Shown piece by piece: positions 1 through 9,175 of a stretch of DNA of 29,632 bases. The position numbers and the translations under genes are program-made. Source of the stretch: Gnetum montanum (taxonomy: Eukaryota; Streptophyta; Gnetopsida; Gnetales; Gnetaceae); assembly GCA_015680685.1 (NCBI GenBank), contig MNCI01006934.1, positions 182,339 through 211,970 of the forward strand, in the 5' to 3' direction. The notes under the pieces are model-generated. The model was not told the DNA's origin, made no database searches, and was given only the letters and a program-made list of their open reading frames with translations. How positions within the stretch are numbered: the stretch's first letter is position 1; the number at the start of each line of letters is the position of its first letter.

Positions 1-315
1 ATTATTAATGCACAGTTGGTATGCTTTGGCTCACCCGACACGTCCTAACAAGTTCCCATATCTGAAATCCAAAATTTTTGCCAAAACATAAGTTTTCATC
101 TAAAACCCACTTCAATAATAATATCATGGATCAGACTTCAAATCTTTGCATTTTAGATTTGTTTATCATGAGCTGCCTTCCACCCACGAAAGCAATTTTT
201 AGACCAAACCCAACATTTAACTTTCATGAACTCGGACCCAAATCTTGTATATATCTAGCATGGCAAATCAACGTCAAAAGTTTATCACCGGATTCTACCA
301 AGTTCTTTCCACCTA

Positions 316-450
316 CAATTTCCTACGCGATTTTACAAAATTGTGAGGAGTTTGGTAACAGCAGAGAATTTCTCGAAGAAAAGGCAAGCCAGATGACCCA
401 GGCGGCAGTAGTGGCTTGGGTTGTTGCCTTACCCTGTTACTTCTGGCAGC
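316..450 (-). pseudogene. Cytochrome P450 N-terminal fragment (probable)
   Basis: A minus-strand open segment whose ATG lies at 603 contains, about 66 residues in, the string LPPGSSGLPFLREIL followed by a P..FV..RR pattern (316-408). This is the proline-rich hinge and first strand of microsomal plant P450s, especially the CYP85-type clan, where LPPG.-G-PF-GE is followed by KYG-VFKT. P450s are haem monooxygenases anchored in the ER. Here the hinge glycine before E is R, the frame stops directly after RRKL, and no YG-VFKT, I-helix, ExxR or haem-cysteine motif follows. A hydrophobic stretch that could be the membrane anchor (about 440-480) is in another frame. I read it as a broken first-exon fragment. 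The motif is short, so chance or another LPPG-bearing protein cannot be excluded. Confidence 0.42.
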
Positions 451-613
451 AATCCAAAAACTACTGCAATTACTAGATATGAAGCATCTTATACCATGGC
501 TACTAAACAGCACTACTAATGACTCAGTCCAGGAGAATGAACTGAAATCTCTGCCAAAACAATGCATTAAATATATCTTCAGCGCCAGGGCAACAGCGAT
601 CATGGTGGAATGA

Positions 614-1689
614 TGATGTGTGTCTGCAATGTCTGAAGCAACAATTCAGAGATTTGTGAATTTGAGAGTTCTGCATAGCTCTTTGCAGTAGCATGCACGT
701 GTAGTTGTTGAGGGTCTGGCAAAAAACAAAAACCAAAAAAAAAAAGGGACATTCTTTTCCACAGAGGACACACTATTCTTTCTGAATTTCAATAACACCA
801 GGAGGCTTTGAATGCCCTACAAATAAAGATAGATTGTTTGGCCTTTATTTAAGGATGCACATCAGGGAAAATTTACAGAATGATGATGATGAGGTTTTAG
901 GCAGTTGGTAGATGTGAAGGGCACAAGGTGGCAGGGATGTGAACATGATGAGCAGTGCTCTTTAATTGACACTCGATTTTCTCTAGCAGCACATTTGTAC
1001 ATTTGTAGCAACAGTCCAGTCAATGACACCAACATAAATGGTGAATACGTGGAGTGTAATCAACACCTCTTTTGCGGCTCCAACCCAACCTTATGCGAAA
1101 TCCAAGACATCAAAGATGCTAAACTTAGCAATTATGCCAATTTGTATGGATTAGTTTAGTTATTTTTAACATTTGTAAAGTATAAATAAACTTCAAATTG
1201 TAACGTGAGGTGCATCCAATGTGCATACACGTTAAAAAATTTTCATTTAGCAAAGGGGAGAGAGGAATTGATACTAATGAATTCCACATCAAATTGAAAT
1301 TAATTGTTTTTGTGGTTATTATCAAAATAATCAAAATTTTTGGAGTCCATTGTCAAATAATCAAAATTGTTACATTGGGAAACTAACAAGGCAGAATTGT
1401 AATTTAGGCAAGTCTCCCTTGTGATCTTCAATTATTATTTGTGATTTTGATTTGATTTAATTATTAATTTTCATTCTTGAACTTAATGTTAGAAATTAAG
1501 GTGAAAATATATGATTATACTTATGAGTGACAGGCATAAGTGTGGAATTAAATTGGATTCAATTCTAATATTTATTGTCTTGATGATTTCTTTGACTTTT
1601 TAACTATTCCTCCATGGATACAACTGCAGGTCAATCACAGATGAGGTGACAATCTCTACAACAAAATAAAGAAAAATAAATTTTAAAGG
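614..1689. other. Intergenic DNA without a recognisable gene
   Basis: I see no supported gene here. An A-rich tract lies at about 721-746. One plus-strand reading (905-1159, 84 codons, several cysteines) is open but starts at TTG and resembles nothing I know. CpG dinucleotides are common up to about 1240 and scarce after it, so the boundary with the old repeat-rich part of the window is near 1240. From 1240 to 1690 the sequence is AT-rich and featureless. Confidence 0.5.
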
Positions 1690-1813
1690 TATCTAGCACC
1701 AGATTTTGCTTGGCTCGTCACCTCCCTTGCTCCCTACCCCCACTTTGCCCATCAAAATCATCAGAAGGGCCTAAAAGGAGGTAGCATCCACTGACAAGGG
1801 AAAAGAGAAGTTA

Positions 1814-2843
1814 TTGGATAGCAAGCCAAACAAAAAGAAAATTTCATTCCAAGGTGCATCAATTGCAAATCCCCTTGCTTCCATTATTATCTCAACTCCA
1901 CCAACCACATCCAATGCTATATCCCTAATACCAACTTTCAAAAATCCAACATATGGAAATAAGATTGTGCCTCAAATTACTATTGCCATGAAGTCAATAG
2001 GAATAAACATTTCCATCTTTGACCTCATTTCCACTTCAAAGGAACATCATTTGATGTTGGAGGATATACTAAAGTCCATCACAATACCTTTAGACATTTA
2101 GGCCTATGTTCATGTAATCTCATGAATGTTCAATCCTTCAAGTTATAAGGTCAATTGTTTAGTCTTTAAGGAGAAGATTATCAAAATACATCTTGCAACA
2201 GGTGCCATGTGCCAACTCCCAATTTACATCATGATATGGATTGAAGATAATGTGTTGCTACCATTGGTGCATGTGAATGATGGAGTCAGAACCAATGTCA
2301 TCTCATGAGCAATCATTAAGCATCTCAACCTTGAAAAACAAGTTACATACTCTAACTATAATTCTTCTCTAGTTTCATTTATTGGCACTAAAGTAGAAAT
2401 CCTAGGAATAATGAAATTACCTTCTTCTATAGGGATGAGGTTGTATTCACTGTCATTAGAGATTCATTGGGAATTAATGCTATCTTAGGATAACCTTGGT
2501 TAGCATACCATCATGCTATTACATTGCCCTTAGATCAAGAAATACACTTTCCTTGTAAAGATAATGAAATAGTCTTGTGTGTTAATCTCAAAATCCTGGC
2601 TATTTTATGATTAGATGTATTGGAAGAGTCTATCCTAGGATCTAAACCTACTCTAGTTGACCAAATGCCCTTAACAAAAGAAAATAAAGAAGTAGATGCA
2701 ACCATTTCATAGTCATCTAGCATCTACAATTTTTTGGATCTAGGATATGATGAATTAGACATCATTGAACCCATCAAGATTTTAAAAGTTCTTACAAGGT
2801 TTGATGTTAGAAAATCCATCACTAAGGTATTGCAATCCTAAAT
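1814..2843 (+). pseudogene. Element A gag-protease linker and retropepsin
   Basis: Retropepsin is the aspartic protease that cuts the gag-pol polyprotein. The first part (1814-2101) is the linker that precedes protease in Tat-type elements and recurs in element B. The active-site strand reads VHVNDGVRTNVIS at about 2265-2306, where family members have a D-GAS-N-IS pattern; the catalytic Asp is Asn-Asp-Gly here and the downstream A is V. An alanine-to-lysine-rich helix with HLNLEK follows. The second signature, ILG-PW followed by H-A-TLP--QEI-FP, lies at about 2479-2560 and matches the flap-distal ILGRPW block, with the Arg codon now a stop. Several further stops and one or more frameshifts separate the pieces. 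The domain is recognisable but cannot be functional. It reads on to about 2840, after which coding character is lost. Confidence 0.7.
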
Positions 2844-3285
2844 ATTTTCTTCCCTTTCATTACTTTATCTTTGTTTATTATTTATTTTTCTTATGTTCGT
2901 GTGTGTTTCTTAGCATGAAGTTAGTTTTAGCTTCTTAACATGAATTTCATTAGTTTACTTTATTATTTTCAATCATGCCTTATTAATTAGCATAGTCTTA
3001 TCACTTTATTTTAGTATTTACTTCTCTTCATTGTAGGTTTATATCACATTTTCTATTCCGTATTTGCTTCATATTTTTCCTAAGAAAATCATAAAGTTAC
3101 AAACATAGAGACTTAATATAAAAAATCATAAATCAGAAAACTGAAATGATTATAAATATATCAAACTCAAAATCCATAAACAATGATAACCATGTAACAT
3201 AATTCTTAATCCCCATACAAATATTCAAGTAGATTCATTTTACCATTTAAAAAATTTAATGCTTTCAATTTTTAATTTTCTATAT
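2844..3285 (+). other. AT-rich non-coding spacer in element A
   Basis: This is T-rich then A-rich sequence with no coding character in any frame. It occupies the position where reverse transcriptase would be expected between protease and RNase H. I see no RT motif (no F-DGYSGY-like or -MDD- block) on either strand, so RT is deleted or was never present in this copy. Confidence 0.55.
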
Positions 3286-3533
3286 CTTAGAAAATTTTCT
3301 AACTCCTCTATCTTTCTGAAACTTAGAAAATTTTCTAGCTCTCCTATCTTTCCCAGGCTTAGAAAATTTTCTAACTCTTCTATCTATTCTAGACTTAGAA
3401 AAAAAAATTTCTTCTTTCTTTCCTAGACTTAAAATTTTCTAACTCTTCTATTTGTCCTAAACTTAGAAAATTTTCTAACTCTCATATCTTTCCTAGACTT
3501 AGAAAATTTTCTAACTCTCCTATCTTCTAGGAG
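3286..3533 (+). repeat. 36-bp tandem repeat built on a 16-bp palindrome
   Basis: Seven head-to-tail units begin at 3286, 3322, 3358, 3394, 3428, 3462 and 3498, so five periods are 36 bp or close to it and two are 34 bp. Each unit carries CTTAGAAAATTTTCTA followed by a pyrimidine-rich stretch resembling ACTCTCCTATCTTTCCTAGA. In most units the core TTAGAAAATTTTCTAA is a perfect 16-bp palindrome; the fourth unit has lost it to an A-run. Tandem repeats are known in untranslated regions of Tat-lineage elements. This one is inside the body of element A, between protease and RNase H. Confidence 0.9.
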
Positions 3534-3654
3534 ACAAGATTTTATGATCTATTGTCATTAACCCATATGATAACAATCATAGGAAAAAATGAAAAACTCA
3601 ACTAAATTTGACTTATCCTGCATTGCCTAACACTCAATTAAGGGATAAGCCATC

Positions 3655-4206
3655 ATGAATTTTCTTACTTCTATCCCAGTCTTTGAAGCATCTACTATAA
3701 CCATCCAACCTTCCCTAGAGAAAACAAGTAAGGAAGAGATAATTCCTCCTCCAACTATGACATTGAAACATAAGGATTTCAATTTACACTTGTATTTTGA
3801 TGGTGCACATACAACCCAAGGTTCAAGCACATCTTGTGTTTTAAACTGCTAAGGTATGGATCCAATTTATCATGCTTATAAATTTAATTTTTCATGTACT
3901 AACAATGTGAAAAAATATGAAGGTCTCAACCAAGGTTTGATCTTAGCCCTTCGACTTGGAATTAAAAGGGTTTTCATACATGGTGATTTACAATTGGTCA
4001 TACACCAAGTAAATAACAAATATTCTTGCAAAGTCGAACATCTTCAATCTTATCTAAACTTAGTGAAAATTTTTATTTCTCAGTTTGACAAATGCTTACT
4101 CACATACATCCACCACTCAAAAAACATGCTTATTGATGCATTAGCTACTTTTGGTCTTGTTGCTAATCCTACTTTTCTCAAGGATTATTTGTCTTATTCA
4201 ACATAA
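3655..4206 (+). pseudogene. Element A archaeal-type RNase H domain
   Basis: RNase H degrades the RNA strand of the RNA-DNA hybrid during reverse transcription. One frame runs through 3655-4206 with a single internal stop at 3850-3852. The motifs come in the family order: YFDGA (about residue 49 of the first open part), then in the second part C-NN---YEGL (E22), I-GD--LV (D44) and LIDALA (D94). These give the D-E-D-D metal-binding set, all retained. The pattern, including K-E-L--Y-N followed by HH-KN--IDALA, fits the additional RNase H of Tat/Ogre elements rather than the domain directly fused to RT. The 40 residues before YFDG are a linker. Given one stop in 184 codons, it is better preserved than anything else in element A. 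Confidence 0.75.
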
Positions 4207-4510
4207 GATACATCTATTACACTTATAGATACACAATGCATTGGCTTATTTAACTTAGAAGAAGATGAACAATACTATGATATCATACAATACCTACAAA
4301 CTAGAGAGTCCCCTAAATATCTATCTTATTCACAAAAGGATGCTCTTCATAAACATTCTAAACATTTTTATATTTTCGATCTTGATATATTGTCGAACTA
4401 AAGTGATAGACAGTTAGGCAATGATCCTTTTCACCAATCTGGACTACTAAGATATGGTCACTTTGCAAGAAAATATCATTCCTTAATATCCTACATTACC
4501 ACCATATAGA
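4207..4510 (+). pseudogene. Element A integrase N-terminal fragment
   Basis: The same frame continues past the stop at 4204-4206. It reads into a block with YYDIIQYL, then a K-LSY-QK-AL-KHSKHF stretch typical of the segment between RNase H and integrase in Tat elements, then a stop at 4400. Beyond it RYGHFARKYH at about 4450 corresponds to the GGHFA-K-T zinc-finger region of integrase (HHCC). The D,D-35-E core is not visible: after 4510 no frame matches an integrase. Either it is deleted here or too diverged to see. Confidence 0.55.
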
Positions 4511-4830
4511 TAGGAATGGTGAAAACATCACCGTTAGGTACTATGATGCTATCCCTACTAGATATAGCAATGGAATTCATTCCAGAAGTAGGTATTGTAG
4601 TTGAATTATGGTCATGGATTCTTATCAAGATCTTAGGAGTGTGGTCTCTATTTTAGCTCTAATGACTTTCCTCTCCATAAGGTGGAGAGGAGGATATAGA
4701 CCCAGTCCTGCAATTCTCACATCTGCATTTGTAGTAAAATTTCCTACTACATGATCTCAAACTTCCATTGACAACCAAATTAATACATGTTTAGTAATAT
4801 TTCCTAGATGCATGGATAGAAGAAGGATCA
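4511..4830. other. Unassigned stretch before the solo LTR
   Basis: I see no recognisable coding sequence on either strand. It may be the diverged continuation of element A. It directly abuts the ATACC target site of the solo LTR. Confidence 0.4.
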
Positions 4831-4835
4831 ATACC
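4831..4835. repeat. Target site duplication, left copy (ATACC)
   Basis: ATACC, identical to 5636-5640 at the other end of the solo LTR. Confidence 0.75.
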
Positions 4836-4921
4836 TAATGAGGAGCTTCCATGGATTCCACAATCCAAGCTCTCTCAAAGTCACAAAATAGCAAATTTGA
4901 ACAAGAAAAGGAAATGAAAGC

Positions 4922-4927
4922 TTTATT
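4922..4927 (-). terminator. Polyadenylation signal of the solo LTR
   Basis: AATAAA on the minus strand, about 250 bases downstream of the LTR TATA box, where the R region should end. Confidence 0.55.
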
Positions 4928-5173
4928 CTTTCTCAAATGAAGAAATTACATATGAAAGGAGGCATAATCCCCAAGGATAGACAAGAGATTCAATCCAAAT
5001 CTCACACATTCAATCAAAGTAATAACACACACACAAGGATGATTATCAAGGCACCTTACTAAGACTATCTCACTCTACTCTTCTCTCAACTTCCTACACT
5101 CTCTCTTTTTCTCTCTAGACTTAATTTTGACTCTCTTCAAACTATCTTGATTGAATTGGAGGCATAAGAATTC

Positions 5174-5181
5174 TATTTATA
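5174..5181 (-). promoter_or_regulatory. TATA box of the solo LTR
   Basis: TATAAATA on the minus strand (plus strand TATTTATA). The nearest downstream poly(A) signal is at 4922-4927. Confidence 0.65.
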
Positions 5182-5252
5182 TCTTTCTCCCCCTATCTCT
5201 TCATCTTTCCTCCAATTTATCATTCAATTCAATGTTTATTAAAATTTTTGGA

Positions 5253-5389
5253 AGACATCTACAAGAAATATGAGACATCTCTTCTAAGTTCAGAGGCCCC
5301 AAAGTATACGTCTTCAAATCTAGTGGGACATCTCAATAGAGACATCTATGATGCATATGAGATGTCTCACTTGCAAATGGAATGTCTCC
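5253..5389. repeat. Cluster of AGACATCT motifs in the solo LTR U3
   Basis: Variants of (G)AGACATCT(C) occur at 5253, 5273, about 5325 and 5340 on the plus strand and inverted at 5359 and about 5380. All lie upstream of the TATA box on the minus strand, so they could be binding sites for a transcription factor. That role is inference. Confidence 0.5.
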
Positions 5390-5635
5390 TCTGCAAGGCC
5401 AAAATATAAAAAGGCTTGTTTTAAGATCTGGAACCTCTAAAAACCTCCAAGAAAGTTCCCATAACCCCAAGAACCTTTGAAAGTCATAAAATAGGTCCAA
5501 AACACTTCCAAACATGTCAAAATACCCTAAGATCATCATCAACAACACAACACTAAAAGACAAACACAACAACACACAAAAATTTATGCACAAAAATATT
5601 GAGGTTTAGACATGGGCTAGGTGATGTCCTCATCA

Positions 5636-5640
5636 ATACC
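5636..5640. repeat. Target site duplication, right copy (ATACC)
   Basis: ATACC, identical to 4831-4835; together they frame the 800-bp LTR. Confidence 0.75.
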
Positions 5641-6039
5641 ATAGGTAATATTAGAAGATTTAACCTAGCTCAATTACAATTGACTCATTATCCCATATTG
5701 CATGGGACCAAGAAGTAGAAGTTTTTGCTGATGTTATTGTTGAGAAGCTCGGTTAATAGGATTACTAGAAATAAACAAGTGTTATTGAGGTATCATCATT
5801 AGGGTTTGATAAGCTCTTTCTTGTGTACCATAGAAGTAATTATTAAGTAGAGACATCACTTCTTCTTACATTGGAGTGAGAAGATTCTATGGAGAAGAAT
5901 CCCAAGGATTTGGAGTTTTCCATTGTCGGTATTGCTAAATGGGCTATGAATAAGCACTGCTAGAAGAGTATGAATGACTAGGATATGGGGTCCTCCTCAT
6001 TTGCCTCTTGATGAATTTTAAATTCAAAGGTGTCCCAAA
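5641..6039. other. Stretch without a gene
   Basis: I see nothing recognisable. A minus-strand Ser/Tyr/Pro-rich reading continues in pieces from the remnant at higher coordinates, broken by stops. Confidence 0.4.
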
Positions 6040-7500
6040 TCATCCCATCTCACTAATCATGTGAGCCATGATTGGGTAACAGTAAGAATCATGAGAGTCT
6101 GCATAGTACTCATAGGAACCATCATCATCAAAGAAGGATGAGGAAGCCTCATTTGGATCTTCTTGAATGCTTCTAGAGTAAGAAAGCTTTCCTTTACCCT
6201 TACCATCATACTCTATCTTCATTCATATGACACAACTACTTTGGTTGCAACTTCTACCACCTTACCCTCAATGTCCTTGAGAGTAGTGGTTATCTTCTTA
6301 TCCATTGCATCCCAAACTTAGTTCCCACGGTGGACCAAGTCTATCTAGGCTTTATTTGTTCTAGCTCAATATTGTGCTAGAGCCTCAAATATAGTAGGAT
6401 GTTCAATAGCACCTTCAACATTCTTGGCCTCCTACCTACACAATGAATCATAGTTATGCTCCTTAACTAATTGTCACTTTTGCCATTCACTTTTCATGAT
6501 AGCAATGATGTTTATGAGTGTCTTGATTTGGGACACAGAATTTTTATGCACCTAGCCCAATGCATACATGTCCATGCACTCTCTTGTTTCTTACCTTAGC
6601 CCTTTTACGATATGCATTAACTGCTCTCTTTAGCTAAACCATGTTTCAAATAGCAATGAACATTTTTCATGTATCTTTTTATGGTGATGTCAAGAGGCTC
6701 ATGGACTCCTTACCTTCATCCAACCATCTTCTTCTAGATATTTGAAATTTAGGCATAGGTCTAAAATTTTTTATAGAATATTTTGACCATATTTTCTGAT
6801 CTTTAAATTGATTAAGGAGGCAAAGATTAATATGAATTTTCTGCATGTTCAATGAAGATATGGGGAAACAATTACAATTCTCCCAATCACTCATGATTCC
6901 TTGGAGATAGTAAGCATTGACAAAGGCTTGCACATAAAGCTATGAATCATCGTTGGTGTACCCTATATATGTTGGTACATAAGACATGTTAATTCATTTG
7001 ATTCTACTATCACAAACATGCTCCCTTGGAATATATATAGCTTCCATTAGCTTGTGATAGTCATCCTAGTTGGAAAAAGAAGAATCATAATTGTCATTGG
7101 TAGGTCTAGACAAATGCAAATGCTATAACCTAGAAAGGATATCATCATCTTAAGTTATAATTGGGGTGAAGTTACCTTACCAAGGGCCTTAATGGTGGCC
7201 TGGCCCTTTTCCTTTCTTATATGTTTTAGCCTCTTTCTCTCCATCTAAATGGTCAGATGAAAAGCTATAGCTAGCTTTTTTTTTTCCACTTGATCTTGAA
7301 GATTGTACATGTACAAAGGATCATAGACATTGAACGTGGGCTCATGAGCCTTGTACACTATATGCTCATCCTTTAGCCTCATTTTAATCAACACATCAAT
7401 GAGATCATTAGATGCAACCACAACCAAATCTCTTGTAAACTAGCCATGAGCATCTCTCCACCTTCCTTGCCTATCTTGATAATAATAATCAACAAAGGTC
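6040..7500 (-). pseudogene. Unrecognised minus-strand coding remnant
   Basis: Reading the minus strand from about 7500 down to 6040, several open pieces follow one another with protein-like composition. The first contains YYYQDRQGRWRDAHG and then DLVVVASNDLIDVLIKMRLKDEH (7245-7490). After a run of ten A residues at about 7275-7284 come an acidic/Lys-Ser-rich stretch, then an aromatic-rich piece with VNAYYLQGIMSDWENC (6679-6933), then a basic stretch. Last is an acidic, Tyr/Ser-rich tail (6040-6222). The pieces at 6679-6933 and 6040-6222 are in the same frame; the upstream one is offset, probably by slippage in the A-run. I recognise no domain. It could be gag of another element or a captured host gene, in opposite orientation to elements A, B and C. 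Confidence 0.35.
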
Positions 7501-7525
7501 TTTTAGCATAGCCTAAAAAACCTAG

Positions 7526-7624
7526 AACACACCAAATGTGGTAGAAGAGGCAAAGGCATTAAGGAGGGAACACACCAAAGGTGGTATAGGAGGCAAAGAA
7601 CCCAAACAAGGGCATCAAGGAGGG
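7526..7624. repeat. Short imperfect tandem duplication
   Basis: A 43-bp unit beginning AACACACCAAATGTGGTAGA (7526-7568) is repeated at 7569-7624 with about 13 extra bases inside the second copy; both end in GGCAT-AAGGAGGG. The surrounding 7500-7700 is locally G-rich. Confidence 0.75.
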
Positions 7625-7945
7625 TGCATCGGCACCCCTACACTAACATAAGGGGTGTGTTGGTGCAAAGAAGCTAGTGCACCCTTGCCACCATACTTTG
7701 CCCTTGTTCTCCCTAATAAAATTCAAGAGGCCTAGGAACATGTGGAAGCCTTCCAAGGATCTCTAAACAAAATTAACTCTAAATGCTAATAGTGCTATTT
7801 TGAAGCTTCCATTCCCTCTAAACTTAAGTTAATTAAAAGAAGTAATTTCAAGTAATCATTGACATGTAGCAAGGAAAAATGACTTGTTTAATCATCTTGA
7901 GGTTGTTTAGACAAGGTTAGTATCCAATAAAATTAGTTAAATTTC

Positions 7946-8068
7946 ACTTAAAAAATACACAAATTTTAACATTACCGAGAAATTTTGGGTAGTGAACCAT
8001 GTATTAGAGATTAAAATGATAAGAACAGATGCTACACTTAATCTTAGCCAAAAGGGTGAGAAAGGTAT
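7946..8068 (-). pseudogene. U2 snRNA pseudogene
   Basis: On the minus strand, starting at 8068, ATACCTTTCTC begins a 67-base match to the 5' end of U2 spliceosomal RNA; I count 60 of 67 positions identical to the plant U2 sequence as I know it. U2 pairs with the intron branch site through GUAGUA at nucleotides 33-38. Here it is GUAGCA, so the pairing element itself is mutated. Beyond 8002 the stem-loop II region is degraded, but a GTTAAA-then-T-run resembling the Sm-site surroundings can be traced to about 7946. The 3' stem-loops are not recognisable. Because upstream promoter traces survive (8093-8144), this looks like a DNA-level duplicate rather than a reverse-transcribed copy. Confidence 0.85.
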
Positions 8069-8092
8069 GATTTATTACATTCATTGCTTTCA

Positions 8093-8144
8093 TTTTTAAA
8101 CTATGATGAACCTTCTCTATCTAGCTTCCTATGCCATGTGGCAC
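8093..8144 (-). promoter_or_regulatory. Relic snRNA promoter (USE and TATA) of the U2 pseudogene
   Basis: Plant snRNA genes carry an upstream sequence element RTCCCACATCG near -70 and a TATA box near -30. On the minus strand GTGCCACATGG (8134-8144) matches the USE at 9 of 11 positions and lies at -66 to -76 from the U2 5' end. TTTAAAAA (8093-8100) lies at -25 to -32. The roughly 35-base gap between the two fits the Pol II-transcribed class. Confidence 0.55.
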
Positions 8145-8335
8145 TAAAAATCATGTAAAAGGTTTCTTCCCTACGATGATGCATAAAAAGTAAGGCTCAG
8201 AGTAGCTTAGCATGCAATTAATAGCAATGCCCTTGAATGCACAATAAAGCGAAGAAAATCATGACACATTCTGTTGCTTTTACTATATGATTTTGATGGG
8301 GAGTTTAGACATGAAAATTTTTTATTGTGAGACAT
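8145..8335. other. Stretch without a gene
   Basis: AT-rich, no supported feature. Confidence 0.4.
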
Positions 8336-8339
8336 TTAT

Positions 8340-8830
8340 ATGTTCCCAACAATGTTATCTTTTAAGCTTTACTATAGTATAATCATCATCATTCAATCTT
8401 ATGTTCAGATATTATAAATATATTCATATTATCTATATAAGTTTTTTAACTTTCTTAACTAAAGTTTCATCTTATTCATTTTTTATTTTTGAAAGACTTA
8501 CAAAATACACATTTGTTTCTTTTACTTTGTTTTTATCTTGTTCTTTCAAAGCTTATAGGATCACGAATCCCATCTTTATATCTATTCCTTCAAAATTAGA
8601 TTCATTTTTATTTTTCTTCACCTTGGCTTCAAGCTTTACTAATTTTAGCAAAATCTTTTTATTAGTCTTTAAAGTAATAATAGTCTCTTTTTTTCCTTTA
8701 ATCTTCTCTTCAAGCACTAATAACTTTCAAAGAAATTTTTTTATTTTGTTCATGGATTTTATTTAGTAATGCCATTTTGCTAACTAAATATTCCCACTAT
8801 GCAACTAAAATTTCTTTTAGAGCAGTTGCA
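8340..8830 (-). pseudogene. Lys/Glu-rich coiled-coil-like remnant, minus strand
   Basis: The minus strand from about 8760 to 8400 reads in one frame with four or so stops. Its composition is strongly Lys, Glu, Leu and Ile, for example KLVKLEAKVKKNKNES and VKKVKKLI. Such heptad-like sequence is common in coiled coils, including retrotransposon gag C-termini, but no zinc knuckle or other domain confirms that. The plus strand over the same bases is open and hydrophobic only because the complement of Lys/Glu codons is Phe/Leu-rich. I do not recognise a gene. Confidence 0.25.
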
Positions 8831-9025
8831 TTTATAGATTTTCTTGTCTGCCCTATGATAATGCCATGATCAAATTTTCAAATTTATTTGGAAAATGACT
8901 CAATCTCTTCAACAACAAATCCACACATAAAATATTAATCAATTAGGCCTACCTCTAACTACCCTTCCTACTATCTCAGATCAAATCATTTGTTTTCATA
9001 ATGAGAAATATTAGGTAAGAGGTAT

Positions 9026-9175
9026 ATATGTTCCAAAAATAATAAACCTCTTGATTTAAAATCTCCATGTTATGAGTTCAATTCTAGTGAGCAATGTTGA
9101 GTTATAAAGTTCTAATTGGACCATATATCTTAGGATGTACTTATATTACAATTATTTCAAGGTTCCAATAGTTGT
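9026..9175 (+). repeat. SINE-like repeat, copy 1
   Basis: About 150 bp homologous to the inverse of 9401-9549. Shared blocks are CTCTTGATTTAAA, a B-box-like GAGTTCAATTCTAGTG (9074-9089), AGTTCTAATT, TATATTA-AATTATTT and a final GGTTCCAA. RNA polymerase III B boxes read GGTTCGANTCC. The A box is degraded in this copy. No poly(A) tail or target duplication is evident. Confidence 0.55.

Larger units (their letters stand above)
1690..4510 (+). mobile_element. Element A: decayed Tat-like Ty3/gypsy retrotransposon
   Basis: This is a plus-strand remnant with, in order, the gag-protease linker and protease (1814-2843), a non-coding spacer with a 36-bp minisatellite (2844-3533), an RNase H domain (about 3780-4206) and the connecting region plus zinc-finger start of integrase (4207-4510). 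The RNase H is of the extra, archaeal-like type that marks the Tat/Ogre branch of plant Ty3/gypsy elements. No reverse transcriptase is visible. No LTR, primer site or target duplication could be assigned. Its first 600 bases are homologous to 26260-26630 (element B), so the two are separate copies of one or closely related families. Confidence 0.75.
4836..5635 (-). mobile_element. Solo LTR, 800 bp, minus orientation
   Basis: On the minus strand this block begins TGATGAGGA (at 5635) and ends TCCTCATTA (at 4836), an 8-of-9 terminal inverted repeat. It is flanked by a perfect 5-bp direct duplication, ATACC (4831-4835 and 5636-5640), as made by Ty3/gypsy integrases. Inside, on the minus strand, are a TATAAATA box (5174-5181) and, about 250 bases downstream, an AATAAA signal (4922-4927), giving U3, R and U5 in the right order. 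No primer-binding site or polypurine tract adjoins it and no partner LTR is visible, so unequal recombination between two LTRs of a former full element is the simplest origin. Confidence 0.8.

Noticed and set aside
905-1159. 84-codon Cys-containing plus-strand reading
   Set aside because: Starts at TTG, no recognisable signal or domain, and no supporting promoter or splice structure.
3286-3533. Regular 36-bp periodicity resembling a CRISPR array
   Set aside because: The units are contiguous with no unique spacers, there are no cas genes, and the context is plant retrotransposon DNA.
8401-8766. 121-codon plus-strand reading, very hydrophobic
   Set aside because: Phe/Ser/Leu-rich only because the region is T-rich; the complementary strand has the more protein-like Lys/Glu composition.
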